Assembly (NCBI GenBank): GCA_028713915.1
Contig: JAQTNK010000022.1
Span: 1-64,000, forward strand
Origin: Rhodocyclaceae bacterium
GTDB lineage: Bacteria; Pseudomonadota; Gammaproteobacteria; Burkholderiales; Rhodocyclaceae
Reading direction: 5' to 3'
Length of the DNA stretch: 64,000 nucleotides
In this document: positions 42,529-51,397 of the stretch, piece by piece
How the letters are laid out: every line of letters begins with the position of its first letter
How positions within the stretch are numbered: the stretch's first letter is position 1
The notes under the pieces: generated by a model
Told to the model about the DNA's origin: nothing
What the model saw: only the letters and a program-made list of their open reading frames with translations
The model's database searches: none
Made by a program: the position numbers and the translations under genes

Positions 42529-43234
42529 AGTGTTCGCTGCGTTCACCAAGGCGGCACGCGATCTCGTGCGTGGCGACATTCTCTGGCAGGCGCTGTGGCC
42601 GCCGCTGGTGGCGCTGGTCGCCTGGGGCTTCGTCGCCACGGCGGTATGGGCGCACGCCATCGCGCTGATTTCCGGCGCGCTGCCGACCTTCGAGTGGACG
42701 GGCTGGACCTGGATGGCCCATTGGGCGGCGGTGTTCCTGCTGCTGGCGGCCTTCGCTTCGCTGGTCTATGCCACCGCGCTGCTGCTGGTCGCCACTTTCT
42801 CGCTGCCGCGCATGCTGGCGCTGGTGGCGGCGCGCGACTATCCGGACGTGCTGCCGCACGGCGAAAACGTCTTCTGGAGCAGCCTTGGCAACACGCTGGC
42901 GGCGAGCGGCATCTACATCGTCGGCTGGCTGGCGACGCTGCCGCTGCTGCTGGTGCCCGGCGCGATCCTGGTGCTGCCGCTGGCGTGGACGGCCTGGCTC
43001 AACCAGCGCACGTTCCGCTTCGATGCGCTGGCCGAGCATGCGACGCGTAGCGAACTGCGCACGCTGACGCGCGGCCTGCGCGCGCGCTTCTATCTCGGCG
43101 GCTTCGGCACGGCGCTGGCGGCACACATTCCGCTCGTCAATCTGCTGGCCCCTGCTTACACGGCGTTGGTCTTCGTGCATCTGGCGTTGAGCGGCCTGCG
43201 GCGCCTGCGCCAGGAAAGCGGAGTGACGCTTTGA
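42521..43234 (+). CDS. EI24 domain-containing inner-membrane protein
   Basis: A 237-residue protein of the EI24/CysZ-like family. Four or more hydrophobic segments (ALWPPLVALVAWGFVATAVW, AAVFLLLAAFASLVYATALLLVATF, GWLATLPLLLVPGAILVLPLAW, LLAPAYTALVFVHLAL) with the family landmarks AFTKAARDLVRGDILWQALWPP and ENVFWSSLGNTLA. Characterised CysZ relatives conduct sulfate; transport here is an inference. It starts with GTG 8 bp inside the hrpA 3' end. Confidence 0.85.
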   Translation: MLEVFAAFTKAARDLVRGDILWQALWPPLVALVAWGFVATAVWAHAIALISGALPTFEWTGWTWMAHWAAVFLLLAAFASLVYATALLLVATFSLPRMLALVAARDYPDVLPHGENVFWSSLGNTLAASGIYIVGWLATLPLLLVPGAILVLPLAWTAWLNQRTFRFDALAEHATRSELRTLTRGLRARFYLGGFGTALAAHIPLVNLLAPAYTALVFVHLALSGLRRLRQESGVTL

Positions 43235-43713
43235 GCTGCGACGTCCCGGAACCGCATGACGACAACCGCCATCAGGCCGATCACGCTTTGTGCCTGCTGC
43301 GGAATTACCGGCGCCTGACCGGTCGTGATCTGCTGCCGTCGTCATGGGCTCCCGCCGTCGCCGCGCGCGAGCTCTACCATGCGCCGTTCGTCGTGCTGTC
43401 TCACGATGCCGCCGCCGACCCGCTGTTCACCTACGCCAACCTGGCGGCGCAACGCGCGTTCGAGATGCCCTGGCGCGACATCGTCGGCATGCCTTCGCGC
43501 CACTCGGCCGAGCCGCTGGCGCGCGCCGAGCGCCAGCGGCTACTGGAGCGCGTCGCCGACCACGGCTATATCGACGATTACGAAGGCGTGCGCATCTCGC
43601 GAAGTGGCAAGCGCTTCCAGGTGAGCAACGCCACGGTGTGGAACGTGAGCGACGCGGACGGCTTGATCATCGGTCAGGCGGCGACGTTCGCCGCGTGGCA
43701 GCCGGTCGACTAG
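43231..43713 (+). CDS. MEKHLA domain-containing (PAS-like) protein
   Basis: A 160-residue soluble protein whose body (about 50-155) matches the MEKHLA/PAS-like domain: YHAPFVVLSHDAAADPLFTYANLAAQRAFEM, SRHSAEPLARAERQRLL, DDYEGVRISRSGKRFQV, NATVWNVSD and GQAATFAAW. The domain occurs at the end of plant HD-ZIP III factors and alone in bacteria. The TTG start overlaps the EI24 stop, so translation is probably coupled. Confidence 0.85.
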   Translation: MSCDVPEPHDDNRHQADHALCLLRNYRRLTGRDLLPSSWAPAVAARELYHAPFVVLSHDAAADPLFTYANLAAQRAFEMPWRDIVGMPSRHSAEPLARAERQRLLERVADHGYIDDYEGVRISRSGKRFQVSNATVWNVSDADGLIIGQAATFAAWQPVD

Positions 43714-43818
43714 ACGGCCGACCGGAGCCTTGAACTGGCGCGCCGGCAATGCCAAGATGCGGGTGTCAAGCGGGCGCGCCGGTTTCCGCAGGGTTCATGG
43801 GCTTTTGACGGAGGTCAT

Positions 43819-44172
43819 GTGAGATTGCTTCTGGTCTGGATCATCAATGCGGTGTCGCTGCTGGCGGTAGCCCACCTGATGCCGTCGATTTCGGTGGCCA
43901 ACTTCACCACGGCGCTGGCAGCGGCGCTGGTGCTGGGACTCGTCAACACGCTGATCCGCCCGGTGCTGGTCTTGCTGACGCTGCCGGTGACGCTGCTGAC
44001 GCTGGGGCTATTCATCTTCGTCATCAACGGGCTGTTGTTCTGGTTCGTCGGTTCGTTCATCAGCGGCTTTGTCGTCGCCAACTTCGGCGCCGGGTTTTTC
44101 GGCGCGATCATCTACAGCATCGTCTCCTGGCTCTTGTCGTGGATCTTGCTGCCGGATCGGGGCGTGCGCTAG
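43819..44172 (+). CDS. Phage holin family (4-TM, superfamily IV) membrane protein
   Basis: A 117-residue protein of four hydrophobic helices with a basic N-terminus, matching the small family named after mycobacterial phage holins (WIINAVSLLAVAHLMPSI, LVLGLVNTLIRPVLVLLTLPVTLLTLGLFIFVINGL, GFFGAIIYSIVSWLLS). It is a widespread chromosomal protein and there is no prophage around it. The start is a GTG after GGAGG. It precedes a molybdopterin-binding gene by 20 bp. Confidence 0.88.
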   Translation: MRLLLVWIINAVSLLAVAHLMPSISVANFTTALAAALVLGLVNTLIRPVLVLLTLPVTLLTLGLFIFVINGLLFWFVGSFISGFVVANFGAGFFGAIIYSIVSWLLSWILLPDRGVR

Positions 44173-44192
44173 GAGCGGAGGAAAGGCAAGGC

Positions 44193-44963
44193 ATGAAGGC
44201 GAAAGCGGGCGGCTGGGGCGCCGTCATCATCGGCGACGAAATCGTGCGCGGCAAGCGCCGCGACGGACATTTCGCCAGGCTCGTCGAGCTGCTGGCGGCG
44301 CGCGGGCTGCATCTCGATTGGGTGCACTACCTCGGCGACGACCGCGGCCGGCTCACCGACACCTTTCGGCGCACGCTCGCGGGCGGCGATGTCGTGTTCA
44401 GCTTCGGCGGCATCGGCGTCACGCCGGACGACCATACGCGCCAGGCCGCGGCGGCGGCGGCGGGCGTGGCGCTGGCCTTGCACCCGGAGGCGGAGCGCGA
44501 GATTCGCGCCCGCATGGCGGAGACGAACCAGGAGATCACGGCGGCGCGCCTGGAACTGGGCAGCTTTCCCGCCGGCAGCCGCATCATTCCGAATCCCTTC
44601 AACCGCATTCCGGGCTTCTCCCTGGGCGACCACCACTTCCTGCCGGGCTTTCCGCAAATGTCCTGGCCGATGGCCGAGTGGGTGCTCGAGACCTACTATC
44701 GCGACCGCTTTCACGCCATCGCCGAGAGCGAGCGCGCCATCCGCGTCTGGGACGGCATGGAAGGCCGCCTGCTCGACCTGATGCGCAGCGTCGAGGCGGC
44801 CCATCCGGGGATCGTAGTCTTCAGCCTGCCGTCCTTCGGCAGCGAGACGATGCGCCGGCATGTCGAGCTCGGCGCCCGCGGTGCGCCGGCGCAGGTCGCT
44901 GCCGCGATGGCCGTCATCGAAGCCGAGGTTGCCCGCCTCGGCTACGACTTCGAAAGGCTTTAG
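44193..44963 (+). CDS. CinA-N-type molybdopterin-binding domain protein
   Basis: A 256-residue protein with the MoaB/Mog-like fold of CinA N-termini: AVIIGDEIVRGKRRDGHFARLVELLAARG, FSFGGIGVTPDDHTRQA, NPFNRIPGFSLG and FLPGFPQMSWPM. Such proteins bind molybdopterin or act as nucleotide/ADP-ribose pyrophosphatases. The ATG at 44193 is chosen at the fold onset with AGGCAAGG upstream. Confidence 0.9.
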   Translation: MKAKAGGWGAVIIGDEIVRGKRRDGHFARLVELLAARGLHLDWVHYLGDDRGRLTDTFRRTLAGGDVVFSFGGIGVTPDDHTRQAAAAAAGVALALHPEAEREIRARMAETNQEITAARLELGSFPAGSRIIPNPFNRIPGFSLGDHHFLPGFPQMSWPMAEWVLETYYRDRFHAIAESERAIRVWDGMEGRLLDLMRSVEAAHPGIVVFSLPSFGSETMRRHVELGARGAPAQVAAAMAVIEAEVARLGYDFERL

Positions 44964-44965
44964 GC

Positions 44966-44992
44966 AAAAAAAACCCCGACACGAGGTCGGGG
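44966..44992 (-). terminator. Intrinsic terminator of the phasin gene
   Basis: On the minus strand the stem CCCCGAC/GTCGGGG (7 bp, 5-base loop) is followed by eight T residues (A tract at 44966-44973 on plus). It lies about 45 bp beyond the phasin stop and is a textbook rho-independent terminator. Confidence 0.9.
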
Positions 44993-45038
44993 CTGAATCC
45001 AGCCTGTTGGGGCTGGAGGAGGAGACGGTACTAGCCGA

Positions 45039-45602
45039 TTAGGCGGCCTTCTTGGCCTTCGGCGTGGCGGAGGTCGCGCCGACAGCCTTGACGGTCGCGC
45101 TGGTGGCGGCGGCGACGTTGGCTTCGGTGATCTCGGCAACCTGCTTGGCGGCCTTGGTGATGGTGTCGTAGGCGGAGTTGGCGGCAGCGATCGCGGACTT
45201 GACGGCGGCGACGGCGACGTCGGAGCCGGCCGGGGCGTTCTTGGCGGCCTTGTCGAGGGCGCTGGCGACGTTCTTGTTCACTTCGGCGAACTGCGCTTCG
45301 AAGATCTTGCCGAATTCTTCCTGGGTCTGGGTGGCGATCTCATAGATGCTGCGCGAGTAGGCGATGACCTTGTCCAGCACCGGCTGGGCCAGCGTCGTTT
45401 GCAGGCTCATGAGTTCTTGCGGATCCTTGGCGGCCAGCAGCGTCTTGGTGGTGGAGACCGACTCTTCCAGCAGCGTGCGGGCAGTGTTCAGGTTGAGGGC
45501 GGCGATACGCTCGGCGCTGGCGAAAGCGGTATTGGCGAGCGTCAGGGCGGTTTCGACGTTGGCCTTGTTGGTGGCGGCGAATTGCTCGGGCGAGTAGGTC
45601 AT
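45039..45602 (-). CDS. phaP: Phasin family protein (PhaP)
   Basis: A 187-residue, Ala-rich, helical granule-coat protein of polyhydroxyalkanoate granules. It begins MTYSPEQFAATNKANVETAL and runs through SAERIAALNLNTARTLLEES and IYEIATQTQEEFGKIFEAQ, the usual betaproteobacterial phasin blocks, ending in a Lys/Ala tail (TPKAKKAA). It has its own strong sigma-70 promoter, a palindromic operator and an intrinsic terminator. The granule synthase genes are not in the window. Confidence 0.95.
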   Translation of the reverse strand: MTYSPEQFAATNKANVETALTLANTAFASAERIAALNLNTARTLLEESVSTTKTLLAAKDPQELMSLQTTLAQPVLDKVIAYSRSIYEIATQTQEEFGKIFEAQFAEVNKNVASALDKAAKNAPAGSDVAVAAVKSAIAAANSAYDTITKAAKQVAEITEANVAAATSATVKAVGATSATPKAKKAA

Positions 45603-45693
45603 GGTGTTCTCCTGAAATGGGTTGAATGCGTAAATTTGTATTACCTGGAGCGGCGCCTTCAGACCCGTCCTGGGACCGGTTTAAAGCGCGATA

Positions 45694-45704
45694 TTGCACT
45701 GCAA
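45694..45704. promoter_or_regulatory. Candidate PhaR operator TTGCACTGCAA
   Basis: A perfect 11-base palindrome (TTGCA-C-TGCAA) placed just downstream of the -10 box, overlapping the likely transcription start. PhaR repressors of phasin genes bind TGC/GCA-rich inverted repeats, so autoregulation by PhaR is likely; the phaR gene itself is not here. Confidence 0.6.
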
Positions 45705-45713
45705 CATGGACCA

Positions 45714-45741
45714 ATTATAGGGCCCGGATTTTCGATGTCAA
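45714..45741 (-). promoter_or_regulatory. Consensus sigma-70 promoter of the phasin gene
   Basis: On the minus strand a perfect -35 TTGACA (45741-45736) and a perfect -10 TATAAT (45719-45714) are separated by 16 bp. The start is predicted near 45707, about 105 nt before the phasin ATG. It is the only promoter in the window I found with both hexamers perfect. Confidence 0.9.
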
Positions 45742-45825
45742 CAAGATTTTGGTGCGCCGCACCATACGTCGCCGCGGTCGGCAAAAACTGCGTTCAATCA
45801 GTAGGATAACTGTAACCATGAAATG

Positions 45826-45853
45826 ATAAGGCCGACCCGCGGGTCGGCCTTAT
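45826..45853. terminator. Hairpin terminator downstream of the enoyl-CoA hydratase gene
   Basis: A perfect 13-bp stem (ATAAGGCCGACCC with its complement, 2-base loop) lies 18 bp beyond the hydratase stop on the minus strand. The tail is only moderately T-rich, but the palindromic AT ends give TTAT on either strand. Confidence 0.75.
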
Positions 45854-45870
45854 TGTGCGCTGCGGGCGGG

Positions 45871-46647
45871 TCAGCGGTTCTTGAAGTCGGGCTTGCGCTT
45901 GTCGACGAAGGCCGCCATGCCTTCCTTCTGGTCGGCGAGGCCGAAGCTGGCGTGGAAGCTGCGCCGCTCGAACAGCAGGCCTTCGGCGAGCGAGGACTCG
46001 TAGGCGCGGTTGACCGATTCCTTGATCATCATGACCACGGGCAGCGAAAAGCCGGCGATGGTCTGCGCCGCGGCCAGGGTTTCCTCCAGCAGCTTGTCGG
46101 CGGGAATGATGCGGGCGACGAGGCCGCAGCGCTCGGCTTCCTGGGCGTCCATGAAGCGCGCCGTCAGGCACAGGTCCATCGCCTTGGCCTTGCCGACCGC
46201 GCGCGGCAGGCGCTGGGTGCCGCCGGCGCCGGGCAGGGTGCCGAGCTTGATTTCGGGCTGGCCGAACTTGGCGGTATCGGCGGCGTAGATCATGTCGCAC
46301 ATCATCGCCAGTTCGCAGCCGCCGCCCAGGGCGAAGCCGGCGACGGCGGCGATCACGGGCTTGCGGCAGTGCGCGACGCTTTCCCAGTTGCGCGTGATGA
46401 AATTGCCGCGGTAGGCGTCCATGTGGGAAAAGTCCTTCATGGCGCCGATGTCGGCGCCGGCGGCGAAGGCTTTCTCGGAACCGGTGATGACGATGCAGCC
46501 GATGTCGTCGTCGGCTTCGAAGGCGCCAAGGGCGGCGCCGATCTCGTCGACCAGCGCATCGTTGAGGGCGTTGAGCGCCTTGGGGCGATCGAGGGTGATG
46601 AGGCCGACTTTGCCGCGGGCTTCGGCGCGGATGTTTTCGTAAGCCAT
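45871..46647 (-). CDS. Enoyl-CoA hydratase
   Basis: A 258-residue crotonase-family enzyme hydrating trans-2-enoyl-CoA. Oxyanion-hole motifs are [14 protein letters not shown] and [16 protein letters not shown]; the catalytic glutamates appear in GGCELAM and [13 protein letters not shown]. This fits the PaaF/short-chain enoyl-CoA hydratase group. The ATG at 46647 is 4 bp after the lptA stop with AGGAG upstream, so it is probably the last gene of the LPS-assembly operon, an unexpected partner. Confidence 0.93.
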   Translation of the reverse strand: MAYENIRAEARGKVGLITLDRPKALNALNDALVDEIGAALGAFEADDDIGCIVITGSEKAFAAGADIGAMKDFSHMDAYRGNFITRNWESVAHCRKPVIAAVAGFALGGGCELAMMCDMIYAADTAKFGQPEIKLGTLPGAGGTQRLPRAVGKAKAMDLCLTARFMDAQEAERCGLVARIIPADKLLEETLAAAQTIAGFSLPVVMMIKESVNRAYESSLAEGLLFERRSFHASFGLADQKEGMAAFVDKRKPDFKNR

Positions 46648-46651
46648 GTGG

Positions 46652-47278
46652 CTACTCCTGGCTGGGGGAAGCGATGTCGGTCGCCGCCTTGAGCGGCGGC
46701 GCCGCCGATTGTGCCGCCGGGGCGGCCGCCTTCCCGCCGTTCCTGGGCTGGATGACGGCGTGGACCCGGTCGGGCTTGCCCTTGGCGGCCGCGCTGGTGC
46801 CGTTGGGACCGCTGGTGACGAGGTAGTTTTCGGTGGTGCCGTTGTACTGGATGTACTGGCCGCGCACTTCGTCGAGGCCGCTCTTGACGTAGGCGCGGCC
46901 GAACAGCTCGGTGACGTCGGTCTTGGCGTTGTGCTCGAGGCGCTCGGCTTCGCCTTCGACGTACTCGTCCTTGCCCTCGCGCTTCTGGCGGAAGTGCGCG
47001 AGGCCGTCGGCGCCGCCGTAGGCCACGCCGCGCTGGAAGCCGTCGGCATCCTGGGTGACGACCAGCTTGTCGGTGCGGATCACCAGCGTGCCGCGCACCA
47101 GCTGCACGTTGCCGTCGAGCACCTGCACCTTGCGCGCGTCGTCGACCGTGATGCGGTCGGCCTCGAGGTTGACGGGCTTGTCCTTGTCGGCCTTTTCGGC
47201 AAATGCCACCGGCATGACGAATAGGCACGCCAGCAGGACGAGTCCGCGCAACGCTGCATTCGGTCTATTTTTTTTCAT
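46652..47278 (-). CDS. lptA: Lipopolysaccharide transport periplasmic protein LptA
   Basis: A 208-residue protein with a signal peptide ([16 protein letters not shown], cleavage near 28) and the OstA/LptA beta-jellyroll: [38 protein letters not shown] and [13 protein letters not shown]. It bridges LPS from LptC to LptD across the periplasm. The C-terminal ~35 residues are Ala/Pro-rich and not typical. An upstream in-frame ATG (47287) exists. lptB, which normally follows, is absent. Confidence 0.92.
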   Translation of the reverse strand: MKKNRPNAALRGLVLLACLFVMPVAFAEKADKDKPVNLEADRITVDDARKVQVLDGNVQLVRGTLVIRTDKLVVTQDADGFQRGVAYGGADGLAHFRQKREGKDEYVEGEAERLEHNAKTDVTELFGRAYVKSGLDEVRGQYIQYNGTTENYLVTSGPNGTSAAAKGKPDRVHAVIQPRNGGKAAAPAAQSAAPPLKAATDIASPSQE

Positions 47279-47864
47279 GTGCGGCATCCGCCTGGTTCGC
47301 TTGCTTTTGGTAGATGGTTCCCGAGGCCCGACCGTACAGAATCGAAATCTGGGACTTGTTGTTCGACTCCATGCCGCTGCCTCGCATCACGGTCTGTCCC
47401 TGCGTGATGACGACCGGCGCATCGGTGTGGGCGAAATCGTCGTCGGGGACCGCATACAGGACGCTGGTGGCGATCTCGGTCGGCGGATTGCCGTCGCGGC
47501 CATCCCGGACGACGCGGACGTCGCCGTCCAGCCTCACGTGCTTGCCGTCCTTGTCCAGCCACGCCGTGTTCGAAAAGATATGCACGGGCGGCGTATGGTA
47601 GTAGGTCAGCCGCGGGGCAATGACTTCGGTGCTGTCATCGTCGGGGTAATGTAGCATCTTTTGCGCGACGAGCAGATGCTGGAGCTTGCCGCTCTCGTCG
47701 AAGCGGCGCACGTTGAAATTGTCGACGATGTAGTCGGGATCGTGGCGATGCCTGCCGTCGCGGCCGCCGTCTGCCACCTGCGTCGCGCGGTCGAGCCAGA
47801 AGGCGCCCGCGGCCAGCAGGGCCATGACGGCGATGGGAAACAGCGGGGCGCCGGAGTGCTTCAT
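47265..47864 (-). CDS. lptC: LPS export ABC transporter periplasmic protein LptC
   Basis: A 199-residue bitopic protein: one N-terminal helix (LFPIAVMALLAAGAFWL) and a periplasmic OstA-like domain with DYIVDNFNVRRFDESGKLQHLL, RLTYYHTPPVHIFSNTAWLDKDG and HTDAPVVITQGQTVMRGSGMESNN. It overlaps kdsC by 4 bp and lptA by 14 bp. The start at 47864 is chosen at the basic residue before the helix. Confidence 0.93.
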   Translation of the reverse strand: MKHSGAPLFPIAVMALLAAGAFWLDRATQVADGGRDGRHRHDPDYIVDNFNVRRFDESGKLQHLLVAQKMLHYPDDDSTEVIAPRLTYYHTPPVHIFSNTAWLDKDGKHVRLDGDVRVVRDGRDGNPPTEIATSVLYAVPDDDFAHTDAPVVITQGQTVMRGSGMESNNKSQISILYGRASGTIYQKQANQADAAHEKK

Positions 47865-48382
47865 GCCAGGTGGTAGGCAAAGGCCGCGTCGAGCTTGCCT
47901 TGCGCGCGCAGAATGAGCTCGCAGACCTCGCGCACGGCGCCGGCGCCGGCCGGGGCCTGCGCGACATAATCGGCGCAGCGCCGGGCCAGCGCGTGGCCGT
48001 CGGGAACGCTGGCGGCGAAGCCGCACGCCTGCATGACGGCGACATCGACCACGTCGTCGCCCATGTAGGCCGCGTGGGCGAAATCCATGCCCTGCCGCGC
48101 CAGCAGTTCGGCCATGGTCGTGCGCTTGTTCTCGACGCCCTGGAAGACGAGGTCGATGCCGAGATTGGCGGCGCGCTGGGCGACGATATCGGAACTGCGC
48201 CCGGTGATGATGGCGAGCTGGATGCCGGCGCGCTGCAGCATCTTCAGGCCGAGGCCGTCGCGCGTGAAGAAGGCCTTCATCTCGTCGCCGCGCGGGCTGA
48301 AGTAGAGGCGGCCGTCGGTCATCACGCCGTCGATGTCGAAGCCCATCAGGCGCACTTGCGCGGCTTTGGCGAGCGCCGTCAT
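47861..48382 (-). CDS. kdsC: 3-deoxy-D-manno-octulosonate 8-phosphate phosphatase
   Basis: A 173-residue C0-type HAD phosphatase removing phosphate from KDO 8-phosphate. Motif I is FDIDGVMTDG with the nucleophilic Asp, then IITGRSSDIV and GDDVVDVAVMQACG. Overlaps kdsD by one base and lptC by four, as in other beta- and gammaproteobacteria. Confidence 0.96.
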   Translation of the reverse strand: MTALAKAAQVRLMGFDIDGVMTDGRLYFSPRGDEMKAFFTRDGLGLKMLQRAGIQLAIITGRSSDIVAQRAANLGIDLVFQGVENKRTTMAELLARQGMDFAHAAYMGDDVVDVAVMQACGFAASVPDGHALARRCADYVAQAPAGAGAVREVCELILRAQGKLDAAFAYHLA

Positions 48383-49359
48383 CAGACCACCTTGGCGCGG
48401 AAGAGGTCGTGCATGTTCAGTGCGCCGACGAGGCCGCCCGCGCTGTCGACGACGAGGAGCTGGGTGATGCGATGGCGTTCCATCATCTCGACGGCTTCGA
48501 CGGCCAAACGCTGGGGCTCGATGGTGCGTGGGCCGGGCGTCATGACCTCGGCGACGGAAACGCTGCGCAAGTCGCCGCGCTTTTCCATGGCGCGGCGCAG
48601 GTCGCCGTCGGTGAAGATGCCGGTGAGTTCGCCCGCGGCATTGCGCACCGCGGTCATGCCGAGGCCGCCGTGGCTGACGGTGAGCAGGGCGTCGATCACC
48701 GGCGTCTGCTCCGCGACGCAGGGCACCTGGTCGCTGCCGCGCATGACGTCGGCGACGTGAGTGAGCAGCTTGCGGCCGAGCGCACCGCCCGGATGCGAGC
48801 GCGCGAAGTCTTCGCTGCCGAAGCCGCGGGCGTCGAGCAGGACCACCGCGAGCGCGTCGCCGAGCGCCAGCGCCGCCGTCGTGCTCGCCGTCGGCGCCAG
48901 GTTGAGCGGGCAGGCTTCTTCGCGCACGCGGGCGTCGAGATGCACATCCGCTTCCTGCGCCAGCGACGATTGCGCGTTGCCGGTGATGGCGATGAGCCGT
49001 CCGCCCTGGCGCTTGATCAGCGGCACGATGGTCAGCAGCTCGTCGTTCTCGCCGGAGTTGGAAATCGCGATGACGACGTCTTCATGGGTGATCATGCCCA
49101 TGTCGCCGTGCACGGCTTCGGCGGCGTGCACGAAGTAGGCCGGGGTGCCGGTGCTGGCCATGGTGGCGGCGATCTTGCGCGCGATGTGGCCGGACTTGCC
49201 GATGCCGCTGACGATGACGCGGCCATGGCTGGCGAGAATCAGGTCGACGGCGCGACGGAATTCCGAGTCGAGTCGCTCGGCCAATGCGGTGACCGCTTCC
49301 GCCTCGATCGACAGGACGCGCTTCGCCATGGCGATGGCGCGGGAAGAGTCTTGGGTCAT
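48382..49359 (-). CDS. kdsD: Arabinose-5-phosphate isomerase
   Basis: A 325-residue enzyme making D-arabinose 5-phosphate for KDO synthesis. The SIS domain (about 35-170) has VSGIGKSGHIARKIAATMASTGTP and HAAEAVHGDMGMI with the catalytic His; two CBS domains follow (about 205-325). First gene of kdsD-kdsC-lptC-lptA, divergent from the Kef-type antiporter gene with only 46 bp between, which must hold both promoters. Confidence 0.95.
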   Translation of the reverse strand: MTQDSSRAIAMAKRVLSIEAEAVTALAERLDSEFRRAVDLILASHGRVIVSGIGKSGHIARKIAATMASTGTPAYFVHAAEAVHGDMGMITHEDVVIAISNSGENDELLTIVPLIKRQGGRLIAITGNAQSSLAQEADVHLDARVREEACPLNLAPTASTTAALALGDALAVVLLDARGFGSEDFARSHPGGALGRKLLTHVADVMRGSDQVPCVAEQTPVIDALLTVSHGGLGMTAVRNAAGELTGIFTDGDLRRAMEKRGDLRSVSVAEVMTPGPRTIEPQRLAVEAVEMMERHRITQLLVVDSAGGLVGALNMHDLFRAKVV

Positions 49360-49405
49360 GGGAGCTATCGTTTATGATTGGGTCAAATTATAGCCTCTGC
49401 TCCCC

Positions 49406-51397
49406 ATGAACACCCTGCAACTTGTCCTGTTGCTGCTTGGCGCTTCCGTCGTCGTGGTGGCGCTTTTCCGCGCCCTCGGCTTGCCGCCGATCCTCGGCTA
49501 TCTGCTGGTCGGCGCCGTCGTCGGGCCGCATGCTTTCAACCTGCTGCCCGCCGACGAAGGTGCGCGCGAGCTCGCCGAATTCGGCGTCGTCTTCCTGATG
49601 TTCACCATCGGGCTGGAGTTCTCGCTGCCGCGCCTGTTCGCCATGAAGCGCATCGTGTTCGGCGTCGGGCTGGCGCAGATCGTCGCCACCATGGCCGTGA
49701 CGATGGGGCTGGCCGCCGCCTTCGGCCTGTCGTGGTTCGCCGGCATCGCGCTCGGCGGCGTGCTGGCGATGTCCTCGACGGCGATCCTCTCCAAGCTGCT
49801 GGCCGAGCGCATCGAGCTCGATTCGCCCCACGGCCGGGAAGTGATGGGCGTGCTGCTGTTCCAGGATCTCGCCGTGGTGCCGCTGCTGATCGTCATTCCG
49901 GCGCTGTCCGAATCGGTGAAGGAACTGGCGAAGGAACTCGCCGTCGCCGGCATCAAGGCGACAGTGGTGCTGGGCCTCGTGCTGTTCCTCGGCCAGCGCC
50001 TGATGAGCGGCTGGTTCTATCTCGTCGCGCGGCGCAAGTCGGGCGAGCTGTTCATGCTCAACGTGCTGCTGGTCACGCTGGCACTGGCCTGGCTCACGGA
50101 GCTCGCCGGCCTGTCGCTGGCGCTGGGCGCCTTCATCGCCGGCATGCTGATCTCGGAGACCGAATTCCGCTACCAGGTCGAGGAGGACATCAAGCCGTTT
50201 CGCGACGTGCTGCTCGGCCTCTTCTTCATTTCCATCGGCATGATGCTCGACTTCGGCGCCATCGCGCGCGGCTGGCCGCAGGTGCTGGGCATACTTTCGC
50301 TGCTGCTGCTCGGCAAGCTTGCCGTGGCCGCCGCGCTGTCGCGCCTGTTCGGCGCATCGCCCGGCACGGCCTTGCGCACGGGGCTGTGGCTGTGTGCCGG
50401 CGGCGAATTCGGCTTCGTGCTGCTGGCGGAAGCGGCGGACGCCGGCGTCCTCGGCAATCGCCTGGTGCAGCCGGTGCTGGCGGCGCTGGTGCTCTCGCTG
50501 GTGCTGGCGCCGCTGATCGTGCATTTCTCGGACCGCATCGTCATGCGCTTCGTCGCCTCGGAATGGCTGCTGCGCTCGATGCAGCTGACTCAGGTCGCCG
50601 CGCGCACGGTGGCTGCCGAGAAGCACGCCATCCTCTGCGGCTACGGCCGCACCGGCCAGCACCTGGCGCGCTTCCTCGACAGCGAGCGCATTTCCTACGT
50701 CGCCCTCGATCACGATCCCGAGCGCGTGCACGAAGCGGCGGGCGCCGGCGAGCCGGTGGTGTTCGGCGATTGCACGCGCAGCGAAATCCTTCTCGCCGCG
50801 GGCCTGTCGCGCGCCAGCGTCGTCATCATCACCTTCGCCGACATCGAGGCGGCGCTGCGCGCGCTGCACCGCATCCGCCAGATGCGCAGCGACGTGCCGG
50901 TGGTGGTGCGCTCGCGCGAACAGGACGATGCCGAACGCCTCTTCGCCGCCGGCGCCGCCGAAGTGGTGCCCGAGGCGCTCGAATCGAGCGTCATGCTCGC
51001 CACCCATGCGCTGGCCCTGCTCGGCGTGCCGATGCATCGCGTCATCAAGCGCCTGCGCGAACTGCGCGAGAAGCACTACGAATTGCTGCGCGGCTTCTTC
51101 CACGGCGCCACGGATGCCGGCGACCACCTGCACGATGCGCAGCAGCCGCGGCTCAAGGCCGTCTCGCTCGGGCCGGGCGCCTATGCCGTCGGCCGCAGTC
51201 TCGGTGAACTGCAGCTCGAAGGCCTGGGCGCGCGCGTTTCCGCCGTGCGCCGCCGCAGCCAGCGCGGCCTCGCCGTGACGCCCGCGCTGACCCTGGAGAG
51301 CGACGACGTGGTCGTCCTGCTGGGCATGCGCGAGGTGTTGACGAAGTGCGAGGAGCGCCTGCTGCGCGGCGGTCAGAAGCCCATGCAGACCGTGTAG
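49406..51397 (+). CDS. Kef-type (CPA2) monovalent cation:proton antiporter with TrkA domains
   Basis: A 663-residue inner-membrane protein. The N-terminal Na+/H+-exchanger domain (about 8-385) has about 12 helices with FGVVFLMFTIGLEFS and GVLLFQDLAVVPLL. A Rossmann TrkA-N domain follows (HAILCGYGRTGQHLARFLDSE, about 405-525) and then TrkA-C (about 580-655). This is the KefB/YbaL layout of K+/H+ efflux. Its last 25 bp overlap the 3' end of the pilin gene on the other strand. Confidence 0.93.
   Translation: MNTLQLVLLLLGASVVVVALFRALGLPPILGYLLVGAVVGPHAFNLLPADEGARELAEFGVVFLMFTIGLEFSLPRLFAMKRIVFGVGLAQIVATMAVTMGLAAAFGLSWFAGIALGGVLAMSSTAILSKLLAERIELDSPHGREVMGVLLFQDLAVVPLLIVIPALSESVKELAKELAVAGIKATVVLGLVLFLGQRLMSGWFYLVARRKSGELFMLNVLLVTLALAWLTELAGLSLALGAFIAGMLISETEFRYQVEEDIKPFRDVLLGLFFISIGMMLDFGAIARGWPQVLGILSLLLLGKLAVAAALSRLFGASPGTALRTGLWLCAGGEFGFVLLAEAADAGVLGNRLVQPVLAALVLSLVLAPLIVHFSDRIVMRFVASEWLLRSMQLTQVAARTVAAEKHAILCGYGRTGQHLARFLDSERISYVALDHDPERVHEAAGAGEPVVFGDCTRSEILLAAGLSRASVVIITFADIEAALRALHRIRQMRSDVPVVVRSREQDDAERLFAAGAAEVVPEALESSVMLATHALALLGVPMHRVIKRLRELREKHYELLRGFFHGATDAGDHLHDAQQPRLKAVSLGPGAYAVGRSLGELQLEGLGARVSAVRRRSQRGLAVTPALTLESDDVVVLLGMREVLTKCEERLLRGGQKPMQTV

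Noticed and set aside
43819..44172. Phage holin name as a sign of a prophage
   Set aside because: The family is widespread on chromosomes, and no other phage gene, integrase or att site is nearby.
44966..44992. Terminator of the molybdopterin-binding gene on the plus strand
   Set aside because: On the plus strand the A tract precedes the stem and no T tract follows; it fits the minus-strand phasin transcript.
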